Assembly (NCBI RefSeq): GCF_002911015.1
Contig: NZ_KZ626932.1
Location: forward strand, 1-32,679
Reading direction: 5' to 3'
From: Streptomyces populi
GTDB taxonomy: Bacteria > Actinomycetota > Actinomycetes > Streptomycetales > Streptomycetaceae
Length of the DNA: 32,679 nucleotides
Below are positions 9,961-16,341 of this stretch, in pieces. Every line of letters starts with the position of its first letter. Position 1 is the stretch's first letter. Under the pieces are notes generated by a model. The model was not told where the DNA came from. It ran no database searches and worked only from the letters and a program-made list of their open reading frames with translations. A program made the position numbers and the translations under genes.

Positions 9961-10095
9961 GTTTCAGCCCCTCCGGCGTTCGAGGAGCGGGGTCCGGGGC
10001 GGAGCCCCCGGGGACGATGGGGGTCCCCCCTGGTCTGGGGGTCCCTCCCGGCCGAAGGCTGGGGGAGAAGCCGAGACCTTGGGGGAGGGTAGGGG
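9961..10095. repeat. dispersed Streptomyces-type intergenic repeat (mosaic)
   Basis: It begins with TTTCAGCCCCTCCGGCGTTC, then GAGGAGCGGGGTCCGGGGC with the palindrome GGGGCGGAGCCCC, and goes on into GGGGGTCCC / CGGCCGAAGGCTGGGGGAG. From memory these phrases recur between genes throughout Streptomyces genomes. Only one copy is in this window, so the family assignment depends on recall. Confidence 0.5.
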
Positions 10096-10121
10096 CGGAG
10101 GGGGCGAAAAAACGGCCGGGG

Positions 10122-10649
10122 TCAGGTGGTCAGGCGGGTCGGGGACGCTCCGGTGAGGAGGGTGGTCAGGGCCGCGTCGATGTGGGGGCCGAGGTACCAG
10201 TCGCCGGTGTGGTCGAGGGTGTAGACGCGCCCCTCGGCGTCGATGGCGAGCAGGGCGCGGGAGTCCGTCTCCTCGCCCAGCGGGCAGACCTCGGTGTCGA
10301 GCGCGCGGCCGAGGTCGCCGAGGGTGCGGGCCATGTGCAGCCCGTGCAGGGGGTCGAGATGGAGCACGGCGGGGGCGAGCCGGCGACCGGGTCCCTTGGC
10401 GGCGACGCGCAGTCCCCCGAACTCCGCCCAGGCCTCGACCGCCGCGGGGAACACGGCGTGCCGGTGTCCGGCCGGTGACGTGTGTCCGCGCAGTTCGTCG
10501 GCCCAGTACTCGGCCTGCTTTATGTCCCAGCGTCCCGGCTGCCATCCCGCCGAGCGCAGTGCGGCGTCCACGGGGTCGGGGAAGCGTGTCGTGGGTCCTC
10601 CCGGCCCGGGCGGGGAGAAGAGACTGGGGGAGGGGCGTTCGGAGCGCAT
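10122..10649 (-). CDS. SUKH-3 domain (immunity-superfamily) protein
   Basis: 175 aa from ATG 10649, which has AAGGG just upstream; the long in-frame region before it has no supporting features. A Pro-rich N-terminus (1-25) precedes a SUKH-3-type domain: AALRSAGWQPGRWD, a helix with WADELRG, then AAVEAWAEFGGLRV, HLDPLHGLHM, the LG...TEVCPLGEET segment, LAIDAEGRVYTLDHTGDWYLG and the closing ALTTLLTG. The DAEGRVY/WYLG pair and the late LLTG are what I associate with SUKH-3. SUKH proteins neutralise nuclease and deaminase toxins by binding them. This one lies 77 bp downstream of a YwqJ-like deaminase on the same strand, so it may bind that protein. There is no signal peptide. The family call is good; the pairing is inference. 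Confidence 0.8.
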   Translation of the reverse strand: MRSERPSPSLFSPPGPGGPTTRFPDPVDAALRSAGWQPGRWDIKQAEYWADELRGHTSPAGHRHAVFPAAVEAWAEFGGLRVAAKGPGRRLAPAVLHLDPLHGLHMARTLGDLGRALDTEVCPLGEETDSRALLAIDAEGRVYTLDHTGDWYLGPHIDAALTTLLTGASPTRLTT

Positions 10650-10726
10650 CTGCCCTTCGTTCGTAGAGGGATGGGACTCGGCGCCGTGGGGTGCCGTCAT
10701 GCGTACGTGTGCGCGGAGGGGGGAGT

Positions 10727-11230
10727 TCAGGCGTCCGGTGCCGCCGGATCGACGATGCGTACGCCGAAGTGGCCGCTGAGCGCCGTGCAGGAGCGGCAGG
10801 GAGCGGCGAAACTGCCGTGCAGGGGGTCGCCGTCCTCGCGGATGCGGCGCGCGGTGAGTTTGGCTCCCTTGAGGGCCCTGCGCGCCTCGCCGTTGGTCAT
10901 CGGCTTGCGGCCGGCGCGCTTGCTGCGTTCGGCGTCGGCGGAGGCGATCTGCCGGGAGATCAGGATGGCCTCGGCGCAGCGGCCGGTGAAGCGGTCGCGC
11001 TGCGCGTTCGTGAGGGTGTCGAGGAAGTCCTGCACCAACGGGTGAAGGGCGGGCGGCTGGTCGCCGCGGGCGGCCGTGCCGGTGAGGGTGGTACCGCGGA
11101 CGGAGAGGGCGGCGGCGACGGTGGGGAGTATGCCGTCGCGGCGGTACAGCAGGACGGGAGCGTGCAGCGCCTCGGCGCTGCTCCAGCCGACCCGGGGGTC
11201 CCCGGACGTGCCCGTATGCGTCGCGTTCAT
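10727..11230 (-). CDS. YwqJ-like nucleic acid/nucleotide deaminase domain protein
   Basis: 167 aa from ATG 11230, with a GGGAGGG purine tract upstream. The deaminase-fold zinc signature is intact: GRCAEAILIS (Cys85-Ala86-Glu87, with Glu87 the probable proton shuttle) and APCRSC (Cys145, Cys148), giving a three-cysteine zinc site as in YwqJ-type toxin deaminases, where Cys replaces the usual His of HAE. In Bacillus the YwqJ domain is the C-terminal tip of a large LXG toxin. Here it is nearly the whole protein, with only about 75 N-terminal residues, no secretion module and no signal peptide. It is first in a two-gene operon with SUKH-3 and diverges from the WHH/SUKH-1 operon. The substrate (nucleic acid or free nucleotide) cannot be read from the sequence. 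Confidence 0.82.
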   Translation of the reverse strand: MNATHTGTSGDPRVGWSSAEALHAPVLLYRRDGILPTVAAALSVRGTTLTGTAARGDQPPALHPLVQDFLDTLTNAQRDRFTGRCAEAILISRQIASADAERSKRAGRKPMTNGEARRALKGAKLTARRIREDGDPLHGSFAAPCRSCTALSGHFGVRIVDPAAPDA

Positions 11231-11334
11231 GATCGTCTTTCCCTCCCGTGCATCCCCCGGTGCGGAGACAGACTGCCAAACGGCGTGGCGGGAGCGGTAG
11301 CTGGGGCGCCGCGACACGCCAGGTCTTAGGCATA

Positions 11335-11406
11335 CCGTCACCGTGGGGTGACGGCTGGTCACGGAACCGGAGGCCCGGTGACCGGTGTCGTACAACCGAA
11401 TAGGCT
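11335..11406 (+). promoter_or_regulatory. divergent control region with phased GTCAC/GTGAC sites and a vegetative-type promoter
   Basis: GTGACC (11378-11383), 17 bp, TAGGCT (11401-11406) makes a good HrdB-type promoter for the rightward operon, predicting a leader of about 48 nt before the ATG at 11460. Around it are alternating GTCAC (11337-11341, 11358-11362) and GTGAC (11348-11352, 11378-11382) elements with centres 11, 10 and 20 bp apart, that is, on one face of the helix. The first two form a perfect 8-bp inverted repeat (11335-11342 with 11347-11354). The last one overlaps the -35, so a repressor binding the set could control the promoter. Confidence 0.6.
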
Positions 11407-11459
11407 GTCGACATCCGCGCTCCATCCAGCTACTGAAGACGCCGCAGGGGGAAACCGCC

Positions 11460-12446
11460 ATGACGACAGGTCGGCTCGGGCAGCAGGCCGCGCCGCCGAA
11501 CGCGGCCTACGCCGGGCAGGTCGTGCACTTCCCGGACCCGGTCCGGGCGGCGCGCCATCCCAGAGGCGTGCGGATCGACGAGCGCGGCTATCCGGACTTC
11601 TCGCTCTACGCGCGTGCCGCGGCGGAGATCGCCGAGCCCCCGGAGGGTTTCGGCGTCGACGAGTTGAGGCTGACGGACTACGTCTCCGCGAACGCCGCCC
11701 TGGCCGCGTCGGGGCACGATCTGTGGGACACGATCCCCCCGGTGGCGACTCCGCACGGCTGGACGTGGCACCACGTCGCGGGTACCCGGCGGCTGGAGTT
11801 GGTGCCGGTCGAGGTGAAGGCGCTGCTGCGGCACCACGGTGGTGTCGCGACCGCGGCCGTCGACCACTCCAAGCGCGGTACGCGGCCGTTGCAGGAGACG
11901 CGGCCCGCGCACTTCGGGCTGCCGAAGTCGTCGGTCTCGGTGACCGAGCAGCAGGTGCTGGCGGTCGAGGAGGACCTCGGCTACCGGCTGCCCGGTGCCT
12001 ACCGGTCGTTCCTGAAGGCCGCGGGCGGGTGCGCGCCGGTCGGTGCCGCGCTCGACGCCGAGCTCGGACTGCTGGTGGACCAGCCGTTGTTCACCGTGCG
12101 CGACGAGGCCGCGGTCAACGACCTCGTGTACGTCAACAAGTGTCTGCGCGACCATCTGACCAAGGACTACCTGGGTGTCGGGTTCGTGCAGGGCGGTCTG
12201 CTGGCCGTGAAGGTGAAGGGCGACCGGATCGGTTCGGTCTGGTTCTGCGCGTTCGACGACGCCCGTGACCAGGACGCGTGGCCGGCGGCCGAGCGGGTGC
12301 AGCGGCTGCTGCTGCCGTGCGGTGACGACTTCGACCAGTTCCTGTCCCGGCTCGCGGGCAATCCGCCGGAGCTGGAGACGGTGGCGAACCTGATGGTGGA
12401 CGGCGGCTTCGCCCGTGCCGTGCCCGTCTCTTCGATGGGGGAGTGA
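11460..12446 (+). CDS. WHH-nuclease-like domain fused to SUKH-1 (SMI1/KNR4) domain
   Basis: 328 aa from ATG 11460, with a GGGGGA purine tract upstream. Residues about 85-128 contain GWTWHHVAGTRRLELVP then EVKALLRHHGG, the layout of WHH/LHH nucleases of the HNH/Endonuclease VII group in polymorphic toxins (WHH at 103-105, LVP at 114-116, HHGG at 125-128). The His that I recall between LVP and HxGG seems replaced by Lys120, so catalysis is doubtful. Residues about 158-303 form a SUKH-1 domain: VTEQQVLAVEEDLGYRLP, YRSFLKAAGG, YLGVGFVQGGLLAVKVKG, DDFDQFLSRL. A toxin-type and an immunity-type domain in one chain is unusual. There is no signal peptide. The next gene follows after 7 bp. Confidence 0.8.
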   Translation: MTTGRLGQQAAPPNAAYAGQVVHFPDPVRAARHPRGVRIDERGYPDFSLYARAAAEIAEPPEGFGVDELRLTDYVSANAALAASGHDLWDTIPPVATPHGWTWHHVAGTRRLELVPVEVKALLRHHGGVATAAVDHSKRGTRPLQETRPAHFGLPKSSVSVTEQQVLAVEEDLGYRLPGAYRSFLKAAGGCAPVGAALDAELGLLVDQPLFTVRDEAAVNDLVYVNKCLRDHLTKDYLGVGFVQGGLLAVKVKGDRIGSVWFCAFDDARDQDAWPAAERVQRLLLPCGDDFDQFLSRLAGNPPELETVANLMVDGGFARAVPVSSMGE

Positions 12447-12453
12447 GGCTGCG

Positions 12454-15078
12454 ATGGTGACCTTCGCGCAGGCGCAGGAGCGCGCGGAAGAGTGGATCAA
12501 CGGGGACGTCGCCGGGTACCAGCACCGCGAGGTGCGGGTGCGCGAGTTCGAACTCGGTTTCGTCGTGTGGGCGGAGGACCGTGCCGAGGGGCCGCGTTCC
12601 GACGGGGGCGCGCAGCGGCTCGTCATCGCGCGGGACAGCGGGGAGGCCACGCTGTGGCCCGCGCTGCCGGTGGGTGAGGTCATCCGCAGGTACGAGGAGG
12701 AGTACGGGGTGCCGGCCGGGGCCCCCGAACCGGCGCCGGCGCCGGCGGCCCGGGTCGACCTGAACCAGACGTCGTTCCTGTTGAGTCCTCCGGAGTGGTT
12801 GCAGGAGGCGGCGGACAGGATGGGGATCCCGGACCGGCGTGCCGGGTCGGGGTCGTCCGGCTCCGACGGGGCGGGTTCCCGTCCGGCCGCGGCCTCTTCG
12901 GCGGGCGGTTCCGGGAACGGGGCCGCCGGGGGCGGGAGTTCGCTGTCCGGTGCGCCGGGTGACCCCGGGGACCGCGGAGCCGCGGCCGCGCCGGGAGCGC
13001 ACGCCGCCTCCCCGGCCGTGGCGCCGGTTCCCGGCGGGGCCACGCCGTGGCCGGCCGCCGCGACCGACGACGAGGTTCCCGGTCCGCGGGACGCGGGGCC
13101 GGCCGTGCCCGCCGACGCGACCCCGTGGGCGGGTACGGACACGAATGCCGATCCCGGGGACGACCGTTCGGTACCGCTGCCGGCGACCGTGTTCGCTCCG
13201 CCGCTGACGGACGTCGACGACTCGCGCACCCCGCCGCCCGTCGCCGCGCACGACCAGACCGCCATGATGTCCGGGGGCAGCCAGCTCCCGCGCACGACGG
13301 TGTCGCCCGTCGCCGGCGGTCCGCAGGGGACGCCGCCTCCGGGCGCGCCCGCGTACGGCTTCCCCCACGGTCCGGGCAGTGGTCCGGGTACTCCGCCGCC
13401 CGCCGCTCCGTCGAGGCCGCTGCCCCCGAACGCGGGTGACATCGCCGACGCCGCGACCAGCAAGGCGCAGCCGCCCCGGGTGGCGCGCTCCGGTGCGGGT
13501 GCCCCGCATCCGCCGGGCGCTCCGGGGGTTCCGGGCGCACGGCCGGGCAGCACGCCTCCGCCGCCCGCACCGCCCGCCCCGGGCGCGCCCGCGGGCGGCT
13601 ACGTGCCGACGCAGCTCGTCTCGCAGCTCGGTCCCGACGGGCCCGAGGGGGTGCCCGGCGCACCCAAGCCGCCCGGCGCGACGCCTCCTCCGGGTGCGAC
13701 GCCTCCTCCGGGCGGGGTCCACCATGCCGCGACGATGCTGGCGGGCCCCGCGGTGGGCGGCCCCGGCGCGCCGCAGCCGCCGGGTGCGCCCGGTGCTCCG
13801 GTTCCGCCGGGCGCCACGCCCGCGGGTGGGGCGCACCACGCCGCGACGATGCTGGCGGGGCCTCCGGTGGGAGGTCCCGGCGCGCCGCAGCCGCCGGGTG
13901 CGCCCGGCGCTCCCGGTGCTCCCGGGGGCACGCCTTCCGGTGAGGTGCACCACGCGCCGACCATGTTCGCCCCTCCGGCCGGGGGGCCCGGTACGCCGCC
14001 TCCCCCGGGCGCCCCCGGCATGCCGCCGGGCGCTCCTCAGCCGCTGCCCGGACAGCAGCCCGTGCCGGGGCAGCCGCCGGCGTACGGCTATCCGCAGACG
14101 GGGCAGCCGACCGTCGGTCCCGGCTACCAGGCCGTGCTGCGCTACCGGGCGCACGACGGGTCGGAGCAGCAGCTGATCCGGCGGTCCGCGCCGGGCACGC
14201 CGCACCCGGAGTGGCAGATCCTGCACGAGCTGCGCGCGATGAACGTGCCGCCGCAGCAGGTGCTGGAGCTGCACACGGAGCTGGAGTCCTGTGAGCTGCC
14301 GGGCGCCTACTGCGCGCGGATGATCAGGGAGACCTTCCCGCAGGCGCGGATCACGAGCATCGCGCCGTACGGCACGGATCACGCGAGCCGGCAGCAGGGG
14401 ATGCACCAGCTCCTCGCGCACCAGGGAGAGTTGCACCAGGTGGCGGACGGGCCGGCGCGTCCGGCGCCGGTGCGGGCGCCGATCCCGCCGGTGCAGCCCG
14501 CGCCGCCGATCCCGCCGGAGGCGATCGCGCAGGAGTTGGCGGCGGCGTTCGGGCCGGGGATGTTCCGGTTCGACCAGGCCGCCGTGTCGCGGCAGGGGGT
14601 GCCGCCGATCGTGGCGCACGTCCTGGTCGTGGCGGGGCTGCCGGTCGACATGGGGCCGTTCTTCTGGGCGCAGGCCCAGCCGGGCCGTCCGGTGCCCACG
14701 CTGGCCGAACTGGCGCAGGAGCGCGGGGTGGCGGCGTCCCAGGACGCGGGCTCCTACCTCGTCATGGGCAGCGACTTCGGCAAGGCGATCTGCGTCCAGT
14801 ACGGCACGGCGAACATCGTCGCCGTGCCGGTGGAGGCCGGTCCCGGGGGTGCTCCGGTGCCGCCGCAGTTCGTGAACACCGGCCTGCCCGAGTTCGCGCG
14901 CTGCCTGGCGCTGCTCGGGCGGATGTGGCGGCTGCGGTTCGGCCTCAGCCAGGAGCAGGCGGGCCGCTGGACCGTCGACTTCCAGGCCCAGCTCGCCTCG
15001 CTCGACCCGGCGGCACTGGCCTCCCCGGAGAGCTGGTGGTCGGTCCTGCTGGAGGAGATGTGGGACGGGCTGCTCTAG
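12454..15078 (+). CDS. Imm35-like / deaminase-like / SUKH-4 fusion with long Pro-Gly linker
   Basis: 874 aa from ATG 12454, 5 nt after GAGG and 7 bp after the upstream stop, so co-transcribed. Residues 1-90 look like Imm35 (alternating beta segments, RLVIARDSGEAT...RRYEEEYG). About 131-555 is a disordered Pro/Gly/Ala linker with three 38-residue repeats beginning at His423, His461 and His499. About 558-660 is a deaminase-fold candidate: HPEWQIL (His584, Glu586) and SCELPGAYC (Cys613, Cys620), compatible with an H-x-E plus C-x6-C zinc site of XOO_2897-like toxin deaminases. About 690-874 is SUKH-4: SYLVMGSDFGKAICVQYG, FVNTGLPEFARCLALLG, DPAALASPESWW. There is no signal peptide or membrane helix. 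It ends at a clear terminator. SUKH-4 is the most secure domain call; the deaminase and Imm35 calls are less certain. Confidence 0.8.
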   Translation: MVTFAQAQERAEEWINGDVAGYQHREVRVREFELGFVVWAEDRAEGPRSDGGAQRLVIARDSGEATLWPALPVGEVIRRYEEEYGVPAGAPEPAPAPAARVDLNQTSFLLSPPEWLQEAADRMGIPDRRAGSGSSGSDGAGSRPAAASSAGGSGNGAAGGGSSLSGAPGDPGDRGAAAAPGAHAASPAVAPVPGGATPWPAAATDDEVPGPRDAGPAVPADATPWAGTDTNADPGDDRSVPLPATVFAPPLTDVDDSRTPPPVAAHDQTAMMSGGSQLPRTTVSPVAGGPQGTPPPGAPAYGFPHGPGSGPGTPPPAAPSRPLPPNAGDIADAATSKAQPPRVARSGAGAPHPPGAPGVPGARPGSTPPPPAPPAPGAPAGGYVPTQLVSQLGPDGPEGVPGAPKPPGATPPPGATPPPGGVHHAATMLAGPAVGGPGAPQPPGAPGAPVPPGATPAGGAHHAATMLAGPPVGGPGAPQPPGAPGAPGAPGGTPSGEVHHAPTMFAPPAGGPGTPPPPGAPGMPPGAPQPLPGQQPVPGQPPAYGYPQTGQPTVGPGYQAVLRYRAHDGSEQQLIRRSAPGTPHPEWQILHELRAMNVPPQQVLELHTELESCELPGAYCARMIRETFPQARITSIAPYGTDHASRQQGMHQLLAHQGELHQVADGPARPAPVRAPIPPVQPAPPIPPEAIAQELAAAFGPGMFRFDQAAVSRQGVPPIVAHVLVVAGLPVDMGPFFWAQAQPGRPVPTLAELAQERGVAASQDAGSYLVMGSDFGKAICVQYGTANIVAVPVEAGPGGAPVPPQFVNTGLPEFARCLALLGRMWRLRFGLSQEQAGRWTVDFQAQLASLDPAALASPESWWSVLLEEMWDGLL
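13720..14031 (+). repeat. three in-frame 114-bp tandem repeats in the linker
   Basis: Copies begin at 13720, 13834 and 13948, exactly 114 bp (38 codons) apart. The first two are nearly identical and the third is diverged and shorter. Each encodes HHA(A/P)TM followed by Leu-Ala-Gly-Pro or a variant, then a Gly-Pro-Pro-Ala run. This is intragenic coding repetition in the linker, not an inserted element. Confidence 0.85.
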
Positions 15079-15132
15079 GGCCTGTCTGACGGTCCCGCGG
15101 AGCACGGCGGGACGAGGCAGGACGACAGCGGT

Positions 15133-15180
15133 ACGGATGAGGCGCTCGGCCCGGTTCACGGGTCGGGCGCCTCATCCGTT
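15133..15180 (+). terminator. terminator of the WHH/SUKH-deaminase operon
   Basis: The outer stem of 13 bp is perfect (15133-15145 with 15167-15179). It continues as a 7-bp stem with one G-T pair (15147-15153 with 15160-15166) and is followed by GTTTCGT. It begins 55 bp after the stop codon at 15078. Confidence 0.8.
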
Positions 15181-15339
15181 TCGTCCGTTCCGGCGCCGCT
15201 GATCTCAAATGACTCGTCCGTGACCTGTCCCTGGCCGAATGGATGGGCGGAGTGTCGCGTTATGAACACTTCCGCGTGATCCATCAAGATGTGCGCGAAA
15301 TCGTCTTTTCGTGTGTGTCGGGCGGAGAGGGGTCCAAGG

Positions 15340-16227
15340 ATGAGCAGCACACCGGTGTCGCCGTACGGTTTCGTGGCCGTACGGGGACGCGGCTACCGTC
15401 CCGAACAGGTCGACGCGTACACCGCGGCGCTCTCCCGGGACCGTGACGACGCCTGGGAGCGGGCCGCCCGGCTCACCGTGCTGGCGAGGGACATGGAGGC
15501 CGAGGCGGAACGGCTGCGGGAGGCCGTGACGCGGCTCGCCCCGCAGACGTACGAGGAGCTCGGCGAGCGGGCGCGGCGGATCTTCGAACTCGGCGAGGAG
15601 GAGGCCGCGGCCCTGCTGGAGGAGGCCCGGCAGGAGGCCCGGTCGGAGGCCGAGGCGGCCGAGGCGGTGGGGCGTGACGTGCGCGGAGCCGCGCAGGCGT
15701 ACGCCGAGGAGGTGCGTGACGCGGCGGAGGAGTGGGCCTTGCAGCGGCTGCTCGGCGCGCGTGCCGAGGCCGACGAGGTGCGGGTCTCCGCGCGGCGGGA
15801 CGTGAAGGAGAGCCGGGGGGAGGTGCTCGCGGCGCTGCGCGAGGTGCGGGGGCGGGCGAAGGCCCTGACCGCCGGGCAGGAGGCGGAGCACGCCGCGCGG
15901 TGGGCGGAGGCCGAGCTGGCCGTCGCCGAGCGAGAGGCCGCCTTCGAGGCCGACCGGCTCGAACGCGAGGCCCGTGCCGGGGAGTCGCTCGCCCGGGCCG
16001 AACAGGTCCTCGCGGAGGCGGAGGAGTGGGACCGGCACCAGCAGGAGGACGCGGCGGCGCGCGCGGCCGGGCTGGTCGCCGAGGCCCGGGTCCATGAGGA
16101 GCGGATCGCCCGGGAGACCGACCGGGTGCTGCGGGAGCACGGGGAGCGGTGGGAGCACGTACGGGCCCACATGGACCACGTACGCAGCAGTCTCACCTCT
16201 CTCACGGGGAAGGCCCCGGCGGAGTAG
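15340..16227 (+). CDS. coiled-coil cytoskeletal-type ('cellulose-binding'/DivIVA-like) protein
   Basis: 295 aa from ATG 15340, with GAGGGG 7 nt upstream. The N-terminus VSPYGFVAVRGRGYRPEQVDAYTAAL matches the short DivIVA-like entry motif (GYRPEQVD) of Streptomyces coiled-coil proteins. From about residue 30 to 285 the chain is almost entirely Glu/Arg/Ala heptads with no prolines except one near residue 68 and no hydrophobic segment, so a long, highly charged coiled coil. Relatives are often labelled 'cellulose-binding protein' for historical reasons and resemble the FilP/Scy polar-growth scaffold proteins. A role in hyphal cell-shape or polarity scaffolding is plausible but not shown by sequence. 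The gene is monocistronic and converges on the symporter gene. Confidence 0.8.
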   Translation: MSSTPVSPYGFVAVRGRGYRPEQVDAYTAALSRDRDDAWERAARLTVLARDMEAEAERLREAVTRLAPQTYEELGERARRIFELGEEEAAALLEEARQEARSEAEAAEAVGRDVRGAAQAYAEEVRDAAEEWALQRLLGARAEADEVRVSARRDVKESRGEVLAALREVRGRAKALTAGQEAEHAARWAEAELAVAEREAAFEADRLEREARAGESLARAEQVLAEAEEWDRHQQEDAAARAAGLVAEARVHEERIARETDRVLREHGERWEHVRAHMDHVRSSLTSLTGKAPAE

Positions 16228-16266
16228 CCGGGCCCCGGCGGGAAGCCCCGCTCCGCGGTGTCTCTT

Positions 16267-16281
16267 CGCCGCTCCGCGGCG
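16267..16281. terminator. small hairpin between convergent genes (weak)
   Basis: CGCCGC-TCC-GCGGCG, a 6-bp stem with a 3-nt loop, lies in the 114-bp gap between the convergent coiled-coil and symporter genes. A partial copy of its core, CGCTCCGCGG, occurs 21 bp upstream. It is the only candidate terminator seen there. Confidence 0.35.
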
Positions 16282-16341
16282 GGTCTCCCCCGGCCCACCC
16301 GACTCGCCCGGTTCCACCGCTCGTTCGGTGCTCGCCCGCTC

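Larger units (their letters stand above)
9773..10121. other. repeat-rich intergenic region between convergent genes
   Basis: No gene is credible in this 349-bp gap. It is made of a long two-tier inverted repeat (9815-9900), a 12-bp direct repeat GGTGCGTCGTGG on either side of it (9800-9811 and 9922-9933), and a block of GC-rich palindromic sequence (about 9961-10095) of a kind recurring between Streptomyces genes. Confidence 0.6.

Noticed and set aside
13720..14031. CRISPR-like or mobile tandem array
   Set aside because: The 114-bp repeats are in frame, have no unique spacers, and encode a Pro/Gly linker within one protein.
12133..15159. 1008-codon leftward open frame across the SUKH/deaminase genes
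   Set aside because: Arg/Gly-rich nonsense-like translation, no ribosome-binding site, opposite two genes with clear domains; a GC-bias shadow.
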